Shown: piece by piece, positions 8,464 to 19,591 of the stretch
Layout of the letters: every line of letters begins with the position of its first letter
Numbering within the stretch: position 1 is the stretch's first letter
Assembly: GCA_018240525.1 (NCBI GenBank)
Contig: JAFEFN010000004.1
Coordinates: 124,001 to 188,000, forward strand
Direction of reading: 5' to 3'
DNA: 64,000 bases
DNA from: Pseudomonadota bacterium
Lineage (GTDB): Bacteria > Pseudomonadota > Gammaproteobacteria > Steroidobacterales > Steroidobacteraceae
Made by a program: the position numbers and the translations under genes
Notes under the pieces: generated by a model
Databases searched by the model: none
The model's input: only the letters and a program-made list of their open reading frames with translations
What the model was told of the DNA's origin: nothing

Positions 8464-11400
8464 ATGGCGGCAGTCGAATCCCCGGTGAGCGATGGGAGTG
8501 CGCAGCTCGCGGTGCTGCGCGAGCGGGTGCGCGCGGCCACGCTGCGCCCCGAGGCTGAAGCGCGCGCCCAGATCGTCGCGGACCTCGCGACCGCCATGCC
8601 GGCGCTGCGGGCGGCGAGCGCGCAGGCCGCGCGGTGGGTGGCGGCGGCGCGGGCGGACGAGCGTGACCGCCCGCTGGTCGAGCAGATGCTCGAGCAGTTC
8701 CCGCTCGACAGCGCCCAGGGCAAGGCGCTCATGGGACTCGCCGAGGCACTGCTGCGCACCCCCGACCCGAAGCGTGCGGACCAGCTGATCGCCGAGCGCC
8801 TGGCGACGATGCGCCAGAGCGCGCTGCCCGAGGAGATGACCGCGCTGCTGCGCACCGGTTTCGTCCTGCTCGGTGCAGCCGGGCGGCTGCTGCCGAACGT
8901 GACCGCCGAGCTGTCCGGGGAGTTCACCGCCGCCAACCTGACCGCGCCGCTGGTCGCCCCGATCGTGCGCGCGGCGTTGCGCCAGTCGATGCAGCTGATG
9001 GGGCATGCCTTCATCGTCGGGGACTCGATCGGCAGCGCCCTGCAGCGGGGCCGGGGCGAGCCGGGGCTCGCGCTGTGCTCCTTCGACGTGCTCGGCGAGG
9101 GCGCGCGCACGGTGAGCGATGCGCAGCGCTACCTCGACTCTTATGCCCATGCCATCGAGGTGCTGGGCACGCAGGCCGCGGGCGCTACGCACGCGCGCTC
9201 GGGCATCTCGGTCAAGCTCTCGGCGCTCGAGCCGCGCTACTCGCTGATGCAGAGCGCGCGCGTCTCCCGGCAGCTGGTGCCGCGGATGCTGGAGCTGGCC
9301 CGTGCGGCCGCCCGAGCCGGCATCGGCTTCACCATCGATGCGGAGGAGGCCGATCGCCTCGACCTGTCGCTCGAGATCCTCGAGGCGCTGGCACGCGATG
9401 CGGACACGCGCGCCTGGGACGGGCTCGGACTTGCCGTGCAGGCCTACGGGCGGCGCGCGCCGCGCGTGCTCGAGTGGGTGGCCGCACTGGCGCGCGCCAG
9501 CGGCCGGCGCATGAGCGTGCGCCTGGTGAAGGGGGCCTACTGGGACAGCGAGATCAAGCGGGCGCAGGAGCGCGGCCTTGCGAGCTTCCCGGTCTACACC
9601 TGCAAGGCGGCCACCGATGCCAGCTACCTGCAGTGCGTGCAGATCCTGTTCGCCGCGCGCGACGCCATCTACCCGCAGTTCGCCACGCACAACGCCTTCA
9701 CGGTCGCCGCCGTGCTGGCGCTCGCCCCGGCGGGCGCCCGGTACGAGTTCCAGCGCCTGCACGGCATGGGCGAGGCGCTCTACGCGGCTGCGCGCGCCGA
9801 GCTGCCGGGACTGGCGCCGGTGCGCGTCTACGCCCCGGTCGGTACGCACGAGGACCTGCTGCCGTACCTGGTACGCCGCCTGCTCGAGAACGGCGCCAAC
9901 AGTTCCTTCGTCCATCAGTTCCTCAACCCCGATTTGCCAGTGGAGCAGGTTGTGCGCGATCCCATTGCATCCTTGAACAGCGCGGCCGACTCAGGCGCCC
10001 CGCACATCCGCGAGCCGCGCGCCCTGTACGGCGCCGAGCGCAGCAATTCCATGGGCGAGGACTTCGGCGACCCGGCCACGCTCGCCGCCCTGGAGGCGCA
10101 GGTGCGCGCCTTCGCCGCCACGCAGTACGCGGGCGGTCCGATCATCGACGGGACGGCCGCGCGCGATGCCGGCGTGCCGGTGGTGTCCCCGGCCGACACC
10201 CGCCAGGTGGTCGGCCACACGCGCGATGCGACGGCCGATGAGATCAGCCGGGCATTTGCCTCCGCCGCCGCGGCGCAGCCGGACTGGGATGCGACCCCGG
10301 CCGCCGAGCGCGCCGCCTGCCTCGACCGCGCGGCCGATGCCCTGGAGGCACGCCGCGGGGAGTTCCTGGGCCTGCTGGTGCGCGAGGCGGGCAAGACCTT
10401 GCCGGATGCCGTGGCGGAGCTGCGCGAGGCGGTGGACTTCTGCCGCTACTACGCGGCGCGGGCGCGCGAGTCGTTCGCGGCCCCCGAGGAGCTGCGCGGG
10501 CCGACCGGGGAGCTGAACACGCTGTCGCTGCACGGCCGCGGCGTCTTCGCCTGCATCAGCCCCTGGAACTTCCCGCTCGCCATCTTCATGGGACAGATCA
10601 CCGCGGCCCTGGTCGCCGGGAACGCGGTGATCGCCAAGCCCGCGCCCGCGACCCCGCTCGTGGCGCATGCGGCCACGCGGGTCCTGCACGAGGCGGGCGT
10701 GCCGCCCGCGGTCCTGCAGCTGACCCCGGCCGACGGCCCGGCCTTCGCCGCCGTGGCGTTCGTGCACCCGGCGCTCGCCGGGGTCGCCTTCACCGGTTCC
10801 ACCGCCACGGCCGCCACCATCAACCGGGCACTCGCCCACCGCGAGGGTGCGATCCTGCCGCTGATCGCGGAGACCGGCGGCGTGAATGCCATGGTGGTGG
10901 ATGCGACCGCGCTGCCCGAGCAGGTGGTCGACGATGCGATCACCTCGGCGTTCACCAGCGCCGGCCAGCGCTGCTCGGCGCTGCGCGTGCTGTACCTGCA
11001 GGAGGAGATCGCCGATCGCGTCATCGCCATGCTGGTCGGCGCCATGCGCTGTATCGTCATCGGGGATCCGGCCCAGGTGGCCACCGACGTGGGTCCGGTG
11101 ATCTCGGCGCCCGCGCAGCAGCGCCTGAATGCCCACGGCCAGCGCATGCGCCGCGAGGCCACGCTGCTGTATGCCTGCGAGCTGCCCGCGGGGCTTGAGC
11201 ACGGCCACTTCGTGCCGCCCCAGCTGTTCGAGCTCAAGAGTCTCGATCAGCTCAAGACCGAGGAGTTCGGCCCGATCCTGCACGTGGCGCGTTATCGCAG
11301 CGGCGAGCTGCCGCGGGTGCTCGAGGCGATTCGCCGCACCGGCTTCGGCCTCACCCTGGGCGTGCACAGCCGCCTGGAAAGCGTCGCGCAGCACGTGTTC

Positions 11401-11601
11401 CGCGAGACTTCCGTTGGCAACACCTACGTCAACCGCAACATGATCGGCGCGGTGGTCGGCGTGCAGCCCTTTGGCGGACAGGGCCTCTCGGGCACCGGCC
11501 CCAAGGCCGGTGGCCCGCACTACCTGCTGCGCTTTGCCACCGAGCGCACCCTCAGCATCAACACCGCCGCCATCGGCGGCAACGTCGAGTTGCTCTCCTA
11601 G
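8464..11601 (+). CDS. putA: Bifunctional proline dehydrogenase / P5C dehydrogenase PutA
   Basis: This 1045-residue enzyme oxidises proline to pyrroline-5-carboxylate (FAD) and then to glutamate (NAD+). The N-terminal helical arm is followed by the proline dehydrogenase barrel (about 180-480: [33 protein letters not shown]). The aldehyde dehydrogenase domain (about 530-1020) contains [16 protein letters not shown]803 in ETGG and nucleophile C837 in GQRCSALR. At this length it lacks the ribbon-helix-helix DNA-binding domain and extra C-terminal domain of E. coli PutA (1320 residues), so it is the minimal enzyme-only type. A TTG at 8452 is an alternative start. Its stop codon overlaps that of the convergent DUF255 gene. 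Confidence 0.97.
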   Translation: MAAVESPVSDGSAQLAVLRERVRAATLRPEAEARAQIVADLATAMPALRAASAQAARWVAAARADERDRPLVEQMLEQFPLDSAQGKALMGLAEALLRTPDPKRADQLIAERLATMRQSALPEEMTALLRTGFVLLGAAGRLLPNVTAELSGEFTAANLTAPLVAPIVRAALRQSMQLMGHAFIVGDSIGSALQRGRGEPGLALCSFDVLGEGARTVSDAQRYLDSYAHAIEVLGTQAAGATHARSGISVKLSALEPRYSLMQSARVSRQLVPRMLELARAAARAGIGFTIDAEEADRLDLSLEILEALARDADTRAWDGLGLAVQAYGRRAPRVLEWVAALARASGRRMSVRLVKGAYWDSEIKRAQERGLASFPVYTCKAATDASYLQCVQILFAARDAIYPQFATHNAFTVAAVLALAPAGARYEFQRLHGMGEALYAAARAELPGLAPVRVYAPVGTHEDLLPYLVRRLLENGANSSFVHQFLNPDLPVEQVVRDPIASLNSAADSGAPHIREPRALYGAERSNSMGEDFGDPATLAALEAQVRAFAATQYAGGPIIDGTAARDAGVPVVSPADTRQVVGHTRDATADEISRAFASAAAAQPDWDATPAAERAACLDRAADALEARRGEFLGLLVREAGKTLPDAVAELREAVDFCRYYAARARESFAAPEELRGPTGELNTLSLHGRGVFACISPWNFPLAIFMGQITAALVAGNAVIAKPAPATPLVAHAATRVLHEAGVPPAVLQLTPADGPAFAAVAFVHPALAGVAFTGSTATAATINRALAHREGAILPLIAETGGVNAMVVDATALPEQVVDDAITSAFTSAGQRCSALRVLYLQEEIADRVIAMLVGAMRCIVIGDPAQVATDVGPVISAPAQQRLNAHGQRMRREATLLYACELPAGLEHGHFVPPQLFELKSLDQLKTEEFGPILHVARYRSGELPRVLEAIRRTGFGLTLGVHSRLESVAQHVFRETSVGNTYVNRNMIGAVVGVQPFGGQGLSGTGPKAGGPHYLLRFATERTLSINTAAIGGNVELLS

Positions 11602-13706
11602 GCGCCCGAGGCCGCCGGGGCGGCCTGCAGCTCGCTGATCAGGTCCCCGATCGAATCGAGCGGCGCCGAGCAGGTGCTGCCGCGGCACACGTAGGCCACG
11701 GTTGCACCGGGACGGGCCGGCTTGTCGGCCAGCGCTGGCGGCAGGCCGGTCGCTTCCTCGCCGAAGGCCAGCACCATGCGCCGCGGCGCGTAGATGCGCG
11801 ACAGCTCCGTCCGCCAGCCCTCGGACGCCGCGCCGCGGATCAGCACGATCTGCGGGGGGTGCAGGAGCTCCTCCAGCGCCATCAGCAGGCTCGCATGTCC
11901 CTGCGGATGCTGTGACAGCACCGGCCACGCCGCCGCCAGCACGCGCTCGGCGGAGGAAAGGTAACGCGGCTCGCCCAGCAGGTGCCCCAGCCGCAGCAGC
12001 ACGCTGGCGGCGATGCCGTTGCCGGCCGGGATGGCATCGTCACTGAAGGGCTTCATGCGGTGGATGAGCACCTCGTGGTCATCCGAGGTGAAGTAGAAGC
12101 CGCCCCCTGCCTTGTCCTCGAAGTGCGCCAGCACGACCTCGGCGAGCTGCCGCGCGAAGGCAAGCTCGTCGGCGCGTACGCGCAGCTGCTGCAGCTCCAG
12201 CAGCGCATCGATAAGGTACACGTAGTCATCAAGGTAGGCGTTGAGGTGCGCCTTGCCGGCCATGGCCGTCGCCAGCAGGCGCCCGTCCTGCCACAGCCGT
12301 CCGCGGATGAAGGCCAGGGCGCGCCCGGCGCTCTCGGCGAGGTCCGTGCGCCCCAGGGTGCGGGCGGCCACGGCCATGCCGCGGATCATGAGCGCGTTCC
12401 AGGAGGTCAGGATCTTCTCATCGCGCCCCGGCCGCACTCGCTGCGCGCGCAGTGCGGCGAGCTTGCTGCGCGCGCTGGCCAGCAGCGCCTCCACCTCCTG
12501 GGGCGTCCGGCCGCTGCCGCGGGCCAGTTCCGCGCTCGGGACGGCCGTGTACAGATGCCAGTGGCCCTCGAAGTTGGCCGGTTCGGTGAGCCCGTAGTGG
12601 GGCGCGAACACGGCAAACTCGTCCGCGCTGAGCGCCGCGCTCACTTCCGCGCGGTCGAACACGTAGAACTTGCCCTCGTCCCCTTCGGAGTCGGCATCCA
12701 GGCTCGAGTAGTAGCCGCCCTCGGGTGCCTGCATCTCATGCAGGGCCCAATCGGCGGTGGCGAGGGCGACGCGGGCGAACTCCCCGTCGCCGGTGGCCAG
12801 GGCTGCCTGGGCGTAGAGCGCCAGCAGGGCCGCGTTGTCGTACAGCATCTTCTCGAAGTGCGGGATGGTCCAGCTGGCATCCACGGTGTAGCGGCAGAAG
12901 CCGCCGGCGAGCTGGTCGTTGAGGCCGCCCTCGGCCATGCGCCGCAGGGTCAGTGTGACCATATAAAGCGCCTGCAGGTCCGGCTGCGGGTCCTGGGCGC
13001 TGGCCCGCCAGAGGCGCAGCAGGCAGGCCAGCATCTGCGGCTGCGGGAACTTCGGTGCGCCGCCGAAGCCGCCGTGCCGGGGGTCGAAGACCCGTTCCAT
13101 CTGCCTGCGGAACAGCAGGAGCGGGGCGTCGCTGAAGGCGACCTCGGCGGCGGGGGCGGCATCGAGGTCGGTGAAGGCGCGCATCAGCGCCTCGTTCTGT
13201 GCGCGCAATTCCGGGGCGTGGTCGCGGTAGTACTCGGCGACCCGCAGCAGGAGGTCCTTGAAGGCCGGCAGCCCGTAGCGCGCCTCCTTGGGAAAGTATG
13301 TTCCCCCGAAAAACGGACGCTGGTCGTCGTGGGTGAGCATCATCGTCAGCGGCCAGCCGCCGCCGCGCTGCGTGAGCATCTGCTGCGCGATCTGGTAGAT
13401 ACGGTCGATGTCGGGCCGCTCCTCGCGGTCGACCTTGATGTTGATGAAGTGCTCGTTGAGGATCTGCGCCGTGGCCTCGTCCTCAAAGCTCTCCGCCTCG
13501 AGGACATGACACCAGCGGCATGCGGAATACCCGATGCTCAGGTGAATCGGCTTCTCCTCGCGCCGCGCGCGCGCGAAGGCCTCGGCCCCCCAGGGGTACC
13601 ACTCGACCGGGTTGTGGGCGTGTTGCTGCAGGTAGGGGCTGGTCTCGCCGCGCAGGTGGTTGGTGTACTTCGGCGAACCGTCCGCGTTGCGGTGGGTGCT
13701 CTTCAT
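11598..13706 (-). CDS. DUF255 thioredoxin-like / six-hairpin protein (YyaL/SSP411 family)
   Basis: This is a 702-residue protein. The N-terminal DUF255 domain (about 15-180) is thioredoxin-like, with a [10 protein letters not shown] motif carrying C63 and C66, and NPVEWYPWG and [10 protein letters not shown] typical of the family. The rest (about 190-600) has the repeated helical pattern of six-hairpin glycosidase folds ([46 protein letters not shown]). The family is widespread and of uncertain function; related proteins include mammalian SPATA20. No signal peptide is present. The ATG at 13706 shares bases with a possible ATG of the divergent rlmI. Confidence 0.9.
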   Translation of the reverse strand: MKSTHRNADGSPKYTNHLRGETSPYLQQHAHNPVEWYPWGAEAFARARREEKPIHLSIGYSACRWCHVLEAESFEDEATAQILNEHFINIKVDREERPDIDRIYQIAQQMLTQRGGGWPLTMMLTHDDQRPFFGGTYFPKEARYGLPAFKDLLLRVAEYYRDHAPELRAQNEALMRAFTDLDAAPAAEVAFSDAPLLLFRRQMERVFDPRHGGFGGAPKFPQPQMLACLLRLWRASAQDPQPDLQALYMVTLTLRRMAEGGLNDQLAGGFCRYTVDASWTIPHFEKMLYDNAALLALYAQAALATGDGEFARVALATADWALHEMQAPEGGYYSSLDADSEGDEGKFYVFDRAEVSAALSADEFAVFAPHYGLTEPANFEGHWHLYTAVPSAELARGSGRTPQEVEALLASARSKLAALRAQRVRPGRDEKILTSWNALMIRGMAVAARTLGRTDLAESAGRALAFIRGRLWQDGRLLATAMAGKAHLNAYLDDYVYLIDALLELQQLRVRADELAFARQLAEVVLAHFEDKAGGGFYFTSDDHEVLIHRMKPFSDDAIPAGNGIAASVLLRLGHLLGEPRYLSSAERVLAAAWPVLSQHPQGHASLLMALEELLHPPQIVLIRGAASEGWRTELSRIYAPRRMVLAFGEEATGLPPALADKPARPGATVAYVCRGSTCSAPLDSIGDLISELQAAPAASGA

Positions 13707-13752
13707 GCCGCGGATTGTATACTTCGCGCGCGCCACTCCCCGGACGGATCCC

Positions 13753-14973
13753 TTGCCCCACTCCCCGCCACCGACCGATACCCTGCCATTGCTGCGCCTG
13801 AAGCGCGGCGAGGAACGGCGTCTGGCGAGTGGCCACATGTGGGTGTTCAGTAACGAGATCGACACCGCGGCAACCCCGCTCACCGCGCTGGCAGCGGGGA
13901 CCGTGGTGCAGCTGCGCTCGCACCGCGACGCCTTCATCGGCTACGCGTACGTCAACCCGCACGCGCTCATCTGCGCGCGCATCCTGTCGCGCGATGTCGC
14001 GCAGCCGCCGGGCGCCTCACTGCTCGAGCAGCGCCTGCGCGGTGCCTTGAGCCTGCGCGAGGGTCTGTACACGGCGCCGTACTACCGCTGGGTGTTTGGT
14101 GAGTCCGACCAGCTGCCCGGCCTGGTGCTCGACCGCTACGGCGAGGTCATCGTCGGGCAGGTGGCCACCGCCGGGATGGCAGCGCTGCAGGGGGAGATTG
14201 CCGCGGCGGTGCGCCGCGTGCTCGATCCTGCCGTGCTCTTCTGGAAGAACGATTCCGGCGCCCGCGAACTGGAGGGCCTGCCCAAGGAAGCGACCGCGGC
14301 TTTCGGCGAACCGCCTGCGCAGCTGCAGGTACGCGAGGGAGCGCTCGCGTTCACGGTGCCGCTCTTGGCCGGCCAGAAGACCGGCTGGTTCTACGACCAG
14401 AGCGCCAACCGGGCGCGGCTCGCGCGTTATGTCGTCCCCGGTGCCCGCGTACTCGATGTGTGTTCGTACGCGGGGGCGTGGGCGGTCACCGCGCTCAGCC
14501 AGGGCGCCGGCAATGCCCGCTGCGTGGACTCCTCGCAGGCAGCCCTCGACTGCGCCCAGGCGAACGCGCGGGCCAACGGGGTCCGGGTCGAAGTGACGCG
14601 CGAGGATGCCTTCGATGCGCTGCGCGCCCTGGCCGCCCGGGGCGAGCGCTACGACGTCGTCATTCTCGACCCGCCGGCCTTCATCAAGCGCCGCAAGGAC
14701 ATACCGCAGGGACAGGCCGCCTACCGCAAACTCAACCAGCTGGCGCTCGAGCTCATCGCCGGGGAGGGGCTGCTGGTGTCCTGTTCCTGCTCCTATCACC
14801 TGAGTGCCGACGAGTTGGTGGCGGCCATCCAGGCCGCGGCACGCCACAGCGGCCGCTTTGTCCAGATCCTCGAGGTGGGCGGGCAGTCCCCCGACCATCC
14901 GCTGCATCCGGCCATCCCCGAAACAAGGTACCTGAAGGCCTTCTTCTGCCGCGTGACGCGCGAGGTCGGCTAA
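13753..14973 (+). CDS. rlmI: 23S rRNA (cytosine-1962-C5)-methyltransferase RlmI
   Basis: This protein of about 406 residues has an N-terminal PUA domain ([21 protein letters not shown], about 15-35) and a C-terminal SAM-dependent methyltransferase domain. Visible motifs are [19 protein letters not shown] (SAM motif I), [12 protein letters not shown] (catalytic region) and LVSCSCS. It methylates C5 of a cytosine in 23S rRNA. The TTG at 13753 gives a start close to homologues. An in-frame ATG at 13705 would add 16 residues, but it overlaps the ATG of the divergent DUF255 gene. The lgt start follows 13 bases after the stop. Confidence 0.9.
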   Translation: MPHSPPPTDTLPLLRLKRGEERRLASGHMWVFSNEIDTAATPLTALAAGTVVQLRSHRDAFIGYAYVNPHALICARILSRDVAQPPGASLLEQRLRGALSLREGLYTAPYYRWVFGESDQLPGLVLDRYGEVIVGQVATAGMAALQGEIAAAVRRVLDPAVLFWKNDSGARELEGLPKEATAAFGEPPAQLQVREGALAFTVPLLAGQKTGWFYDQSANRARLARYVVPGARVLDVCSYAGAWAVTALSQGAGNARCVDSSQAALDCAQANARANGVRVEVTREDAFDALRALAARGERYDVVILDPPAFIKRRKDIPQGQAAYRKLNQLALELIAGEGLLVSCSCSYHLSADELVAAIQAAARHSGRFVQILEVGGQSPDHPLHPAIPETRYLKAFFCRVTREVG

Positions 14974-14985
14974 ACTTCGCCGCTC

Positions 14986-15786
14986 ATGCTTACCTACCCC
15001 GGATTCAAACCCATCGCCTTCGAGATCGGCCCGCTGAAGGTCCACTGGTACGGGATCATGTACCTGCTGGGCTTCGCCGGCGCCTGGTGGCTGGCCCGCC
15101 GCCGCGCGGCCAAGCCGACTTCGACCTGGAGCGCCACCGACGTCGATGACCTGATCTTCTTCGACATGCTCGGGGTGATCCTCGGCGGGCGCATCGGCTA
15201 CGTGTTGTTCTACGGGCTGAAGTTCTGGGCCAACGACCCATGGTATCCGCTGAAGATATGGGAGGGCGGCATGTCCTTCCACGGCGGCATGCTCGGCGTC
15301 ATCGTCGCCATGTCGGTGTTTGCGTGGCGACGCCGGCGCAACATGGTGGACGTGTACGACTTCACCGCGCCGCTGCCGGCCCTCGGCCTGTTCTTCGGCC
15401 GTATCGGCAACTTTATCAACGGCGAGCTGTGGGGCAAGGTGACCACGGTGCCGTGGGGCTTCATGGTCAACGGCGAGGTCCGGCACGCCTCGCAGCTGTA
15501 CGAGGCCACGCTCGAGGGCCTGTTCCTGTTTTGCCTGCTGTGGTGGTTCACGATGCGCCCGCGGCCGCGCTGGGCGCCCTCGGGCGTGTTCATGCTGGTG
15601 TACGGCCTGGCGCGCTTCCTGGTCGAGTTCGTACGCGTGCCGGATGAGCACATCGGTTACCTGGCCGGCGGCTGGCTGACCGAGGGACAGCTGCTGTCGC
15701 TGCCGATGATCCTCTTCGGCATCGGCGCGCTCGTCTACGCGTACCGCACGCGCACGCCCTCGGGCAATTACACGGCGGCGGCATGA
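14986..15786 (+). CDS. lgt: Prolipoprotein diacylglyceryl transferase
   Basis: This 266-residue inner-membrane enzyme with about seven hydrophobic segments transfers diacylglycerol from phosphatidylglycerol to the lipobox cysteine of prolipoproteins. Diagnostic motifs are HGGMLGV (H99) and [13 protein letters not shown] (R139-G150), containing the conserved Arg, Asn and Glu of the active site. It overlaps thyA by ATGA (15783-15786); the lgt-thyA pair is conserved in E. coli and many gammaproteobacteria. Its lipoprotein substrates in this window would include RlpA, the sulfate-binding protein and the small Pro-rich lipoprotein. Confidence 0.96.
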   Translation: MLTYPGFKPIAFEIGPLKVHWYGIMYLLGFAGAWWLARRRAAKPTSTWSATDVDDLIFFDMLGVILGGRIGYVLFYGLKFWANDPWYPLKIWEGGMSFHGGMLGVIVAMSVFAWRRRRNMVDVYDFTAPLPALGLFFGRIGNFINGELWGKVTTVPWGFMVNGEVRHASQLYEATLEGLFLFCLLWWFTMRPRPRWAPSGVFMLVYGLARFLVEFVRVPDEHIGYLAGGWLTEGQLLSLPMILFGIGALVYAYRTRTPSGNYTAAA

Positions 15787-16577
15787 GGCAGTACCTCGAG
15801 CTGCTGCGGCTGATCCGCACCGAGGGGGTGCGCAAGAGCGACCGGACCGGCACCGGCACGGTGTCGGTGTTCGCGCAGCAGATGCGCTTCGACCTGGCGC
15901 AGGGTTTCCCGCTGGTGACGACCAAGAAGATCCACCTGCGCTCGGTGATCTACGAGCTGCTGTGGATGCTGCGCGGCGATAGCAACATCGCCTGGCTGAA
16001 GCAGCATGGCGTCAGCATCTGGGATGAGTGGGCGGATGCGGCCGGCGAACTCGGCCCGGTGTACGGCAAGCAGTGGCGCGCCTGGCCGGCTGCCGACGGC
16101 ACGCCCATCGACCAGATCTCCCAGGCCGTGGAGCTTCTGCGCAAGAGCCCCGACTCGCGCCGCATCATCGTCAGTGCGTGGAACGTCGCGGAATTGCACA
16201 GCATGGCGCTCATGCCCTGCCATGCCTTCTTCCAGCTGTACGTGGCCGCCGGGCGCCTGTCGTGCCAGCTATACCAGCGCAGCGCGGATATCTTCCTGGG
16301 CGTGCCGTTCAACATCGCCAGCTACGCACTGCTCACGCACATGTTCGCCCAGCAGTGCGACCTGGAGCCCGGCGAGTTCGTCTGGACCGGGGGCGACTGC
16401 CACCTGTACGTCAACCACTTCGCACAGGCCGACCAGCAGCTGGCGCGCACCCCGTACCCTTTGCCGCACCTGCGCCTGCTGCGCCGGCCGGCCAGCCTGT
16501 TCGACTACAAGTACGAGGACTTCGAGTTCGTGAACTACCAGCATCACGCGGCGATCGCCGCGCCGGTGGCCGTATGA
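15783..16577 (+). CDS. thyA: Thymidylate synthase
   Basis: This 264-residue enzyme converts dUMP to dTMP using methylenetetrahydrofolate, producing dihydrofolate. The nucleophile is C146 in ALMPCHAFF, the same number as in E. coli. RTGTGT (phosphate-binding Arg), GPVYGKQWR and the dUMP-binding [11 protein letters not shown] are intact. It is coupled at both ends: its ATG overlaps the lgt stop and its stop overlaps the start of the SET-domain gene. Dihydrofolate reductase, which recycles its product, is two genes downstream. Confidence 0.98.
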   Translation: MRQYLELLRLIRTEGVRKSDRTGTGTVSVFAQQMRFDLAQGFPLVTTKKIHLRSVIYELLWMLRGDSNIAWLKQHGVSIWDEWADAAGELGPVYGKQWRAWPAADGTPIDQISQAVELLRKSPDSRRIIVSAWNVAELHSMALMPCHAFFQLYVAAGRLSCQLYQRSADIFLGVPFNIASYALLTHMFAQQCDLEPGEFVWTGGDCHLYVNHFAQADQQLARTPYPLPHLRLLRRPASLFDYKYEDFEFVNYQHHAAIAAPVAV

Positions 16578-17185
16578 TCGGGCCGGTCGCGCGCCGCGGC
16601 GGCGCGCCCCTGATCGAGGTGCGCGATTCGCCGGTACACGGCCTGGGCGTCTTCGCGCTGCGGCGCATCCGCAAGGGCACCCGGGTGATCGAGTACCTCG
16701 GTGAGCGCGTCCCGCACAAGGAGGCCGACCGGCGCTACGACCTGAAGCCGGCCGACGACAACCACACCTTCCTGTTCATCGTCGACTCGCGCACCGTCAT
16801 CGATGCCGGCGTGGGCGGCAACGCGGCACGCTTCATCAACCATACGTGCGCGCCCAACTGCGAATCGGTCACGCAGAACCGCCGCGTCTTCATCGAGGCG
16901 ATCAGGACCATCGAGAAGGGCGAGGAACTCGCCTACGACTACCAGATCGAGTGGGACCCGTCGGATCCACCGAACATCGACGAGATCTTCGCCTGCCGCT
17001 GCGGCGCGCCCGATTGCCGCGGCACCATGCTGTGGCCGCCGCCGGGGGAGCGCCGCAAGAAGAAGAGCAAGAAGCCGGCTGGCAGGCGCGCCGGGGCCGG
17101 CGGCACGGGCCGCCAGAAGTCCAGCCGCAGGCGTGCACGCAAAGGCGGCCGCAGGTCGCCGCCGCGGCGCGCGGCGCGCCGCTGA
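16574..17185 (+). CDS. SET-domain protein lysine methyltransferase with basic tail
   Basis: This 203-residue protein has a complete SET domain: HGLGVFAL (22-29), NHTCAPN (89-95) and GEELAYDY (116-123), followed by a post-SET cysteine cluster C141-x-C143-x4-C148. SET domains transfer methyl from SAM to lysine side chains. Residues 159-203 form a Lys/Arg/Gly/Pro-rich tail resembling histone H1-like and AlgP-like tails, suggesting nucleic-acid or chromatin association or auto-methylation. It starts inside the thyA stop (ATGA). The target is unknown. Bacterial SET proteins are found in Xanthomonas, Legionella and Chlamydia relatives. Base composition matches the neighbours. Confidence 0.9.
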   Translation: MIGPVARRGGAPLIEVRDSPVHGLGVFALRRIRKGTRVIEYLGERVPHKEADRRYDLKPADDNHTFLFIVDSRTVIDAGVGGNAARFINHTCAPNCESVTQNRRVFIEAIRTIEKGEELAYDYQIEWDPSDPPNIDEIFACRCGAPDCRGTMLWPPPGERRKKKSKKPAGRRAGAGGTGRQKSSRRRARKGGRRSPPRRAARR

Positions 17186-17210
17186 GACACCCGCCGGACC
17201 GACACAGCCG

Positions 17211-19070
17211 ATGAACCACCCGCGTCGTCTCACCCTCTCGGCGGTCGTGGCCGCCACCGGCATCGTCTACGGCGACATCGGCACGAGCCCGCTGTACACG
17301 CTGGAGACCGCCCTGGGGGCGGCCGGACCGTTCGACCGCGAGGCGGTGCTCGGGGTGCTCTCCCTGATCTTCTGGAGCCTGATGATCTCGGTGACGCTCA
17401 AGTACATCGTCATTATCATGCAGGCCGACAACGAGGGCGAGGGCGGGATCCTGGCCCTGTTCGCGCTGGCGCAGCGGCGGCTGATCACCGGCAGTCGCTG
17501 GGCGAAGGTCGCCGTGGGGCTGGCGCTCGCCGGCACGGCCTTCTTCTTCTGCGATGCACTCATCACGCCTGCGATCTCGGTGCTGGGCGCGGTCGAGGGG
17601 CTCGAGGTGCTCAACCCCGGATTCAAGAGCTGGGTGCTGCCCCTGACCATCGGCGTGCTGGCCGTGCTGTTCGCCTACCAGCGCCGCGGCACCGCCCGCG
17701 TGGCGAGCCTGTTCGGGCCGGTGATGGCCCTGTGGTTCGTGGTGATCGCCGTCCTCGGCGCCATCCCGATCGCACGTCATCCGCAGATCCTGCAGGCACT
17801 GAACCCGGCCGACGGGCTGGTGCTGCTGTTCCACCGCCCGGCGGTGGCGCTGGCGATCATCGGCGCGGTGTTCCTGGCGATCACCGGCGGCGAGGCGCTG
17901 TACGCGGACATGGGCCACTTCGGCAAGCGCCCGGTGCGGGTGGCGTGGTTTGCGATGGTGGCGCCGGCGCTGGTCATCAACTACTTCGGCCAGGGCGCCC
18001 TGCTGCTCGAGGTGGGCCGGCCGGTGACCCATCCGTTCTTCCACCTCATCTCCCCGCAGCTGATCCCCTGGCTGGTGGTGCTGGCGACCGCGGCCGCCGT
18101 GATCGCCTCCCAGGCGGTGATCTCCGGGGCGTTCTCCATGGCGCGCCAGGCCGTGCACCTGGACCTGCTGCCGCGCCTGCGCGTGCTGCAGACTTCCGCC
18201 CAGGAGCAGGGGCAGATCTACGTGCCGATCGTCAACTGGCTCATCTTCCCCGCCGTGATCCTGTTCGTGGTCGGCTTCGGTTCCTCCGATGCACTCGGCG
18301 GCGCCTACGGTTCCGCCGTGGTCGGCACCATGGTGGTGACGACCGTGCTCGGCGCCTTCGTCGCCGCCACGCAGTGGAATTGGCCGCTGTGGCGGGTCGG
18401 TGGCCTGTTCGGCCTGCTGCTGGTGTCCGACGTCGCCTTCGTGGCCGGTAACCTCACCAAGGTGCCCAACGGCGGCTGGATCCCGCTCACGCTGGGGGCG
18501 GCGCTGTGCCTGATCTTCACCACCTGGCGCAGCGGCCGGCTGGAGCTGCGCAGGGCGCTGTCGAAGCTGGCGGTGCCGCGCACCGAGCTGGGCAAGCTGG
18601 TCGCCGGCGTGCACCGCGTCCCGGGCACCGGGGTGTTCCTGGCGAGCAATGCCAACCTCGTGCCCTCCGCATTGATCCGCAACATCGAGCACAACAACGT
18701 CGTGCACCAGCGGGTCATCATTCTCAACGTCGAGATCGCCGACACCCCGCGGCAGGATCCCATGCGCCGCCTGCGCATCGAGGAGCCGGTGCCCGGCGTG
18801 CACTACATCACCGCGCGCTTCGGCTTCATGGAGACCCCCGACGTCGCCGAGGCGCTCAAGGCCTGCCGCGCCCGCGGCCTGCGCGTGTTCGCCGAGGACA
18901 GCTCCTTCTTCGTCGGCCGCCACGTGGTGCGCGCCCGACCCCTGCCGGGCCTGCGCGGCTTGCAGCGCAAGCTGTTTGCGCGCATGCAGCAGTACAGCAC
19001 CCAGGCCGCGGAGTTCTTCCGCATGCCCTTCCGTGACGTGGTCATCCTGAACACCGCGGTGGAGATCTGA
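17211..19070 (+). CDS. kup: Low-affinity potassium transporter Kup
   Basis: This 619-residue member of the KUP/HAK/KT family imports K+ with H+ across the inner membrane. The N-terminal GIVYGDIGTSPLYTL is the family signature. About 12 hydrophobic helices span residues 8-455, with GGEALYADMGHFG and QAVISGAFSM in the middle, followed by a cytoplasmic C-terminal domain (about 460-619). The start ATG at 17211 is followed by basic residues, then the first helix. It sits 25 bases after the SET gene and 5 bases before folA, so it is probably co-transcribed, with no obvious functional link to folate genes. Confidence 0.96.
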   Translation: MNHPRRLTLSAVVAATGIVYGDIGTSPLYTLETALGAAGPFDREAVLGVLSLIFWSLMISVTLKYIVIIMQADNEGEGGILALFALAQRRLITGSRWAKVAVGLALAGTAFFFCDALITPAISVLGAVEGLEVLNPGFKSWVLPLTIGVLAVLFAYQRRGTARVASLFGPVMALWFVVIAVLGAIPIARHPQILQALNPADGLVLLFHRPAVALAIIGAVFLAITGGEALYADMGHFGKRPVRVAWFAMVAPALVINYFGQGALLLEVGRPVTHPFFHLISPQLIPWLVVLATAAAVIASQAVISGAFSMARQAVHLDLLPRLRVLQTSAQEQGQIYVPIVNWLIFPAVILFVVGFGSSDALGGAYGSAVVGTMVVTTVLGAFVAATQWNWPLWRVGGLFGLLLVSDVAFVAGNLTKVPNGGWIPLTLGAALCLIFTTWRSGRLELRRALSKLAVPRTELGKLVAGVHRVPGTGVFLASNANLVPSALIRNIEHNNVVHQRVIILNVEIADTPRQDPMRRLRIEEPVPGVHYITARFGFMETPDVAEALKACRARGLRVFAEDSSFFVGRHVVRARPLPGLRGLQRKLFARMQQYSTQAAEFFRMPFRDVVILNTAVEI

Positions 19071-19075
19071 GCGAG

Positions 19076-19591
19076 GTGACCGCCGCGCCGGTGGTCTCGC
19101 TGGTCGTGGCCATGGCGCACCATGGCGTCATCGGCCGCGACAACGCGCTGCCGTGGCACCTGCGCGCGGACCTGCAGCGCTTCAAGAGCCTCACCCTCGG
19201 CAAGCCGGTACTCATGGGCCGCAAGACCTTCGAGTCGATCGGCCGGCCGCTGCCGGGCCGCAGCAACATCGTGCTGACGCGCGATGCGCGCTGGAGCGCC
19301 CCCGGGGTCACCAGTGCCCACACCCTGGCGGAGGCGCTGGCGCGCGCCGCCGGCGCGGCCGAGGTGGCCGTGATCGGCGGTGCGGAGGTTTATCGCCTCG
19401 CCCTGCCGAGCGCGCGGCGGATCTTCCTCACCCGCGTGCTCGCCGAGGTGCCCGGCGATACTCGCTTCCCCGAGCTCGACGAGGCCGAGTGGCGCGAAGT
19501 CGGGCGCAGCTCCCACCCCGCGGACGAGCACAACGACTACCCGGTGACCTTCGTGACGCTGGAGCGGCGCGCCGCGCCGCCCCCCTACTAG
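19076..19591 (+). CDS. folA: Dihydrofolate reductase
   Basis: This 171-residue enzyme reduces dihydrofolate with NADPH. Family features are MAHHGVIGRDNALPWHL, with the active-site acidic residue supplied downstream of the PWHL loop, then MGRKTFESIGRPLPGR and VIGGAEVY. A GTG start at 19076 lies 5 bases after kup. It completes the thyA-folA pair within one transcript. The last bases CTAG (19588-19591) also contain the kmo stop codon on the opposite strand. Confidence 0.96.
   Translation: MTAAPVVSLVVAMAHHGVIGRDNALPWHLRADLQRFKSLTLGKPVLMGRKTFESIGRPLPGRSNIVLTRDARWSAPGVTSAHTLAEALARAAGAAEVAVIGGAEVYRLALPSARRIFLTRVLAEVPGDTRFPELDEAEWREVGRSSHPADEHNDYPVTFVTLERRAAPPPY

Noticed and set aside
9991..13853. 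Long open frames antisense to putA (minus, 9991-11928) and to the DUF255 gene (plus, 11982-13853)
   Set aside because: Both are composed of Arg/Ala/Gly/His-rich shadow sequence with no motifs, while the opposite strands encode well-conserved proteins.
16902..18923. A 673-codon minus-strand open frame opposite the SET gene and kup
   Set aside because: The product is rich in His, Gln, Gly and Asp as expected of the complement of a GC-rich membrane protein gene; kup is certain.
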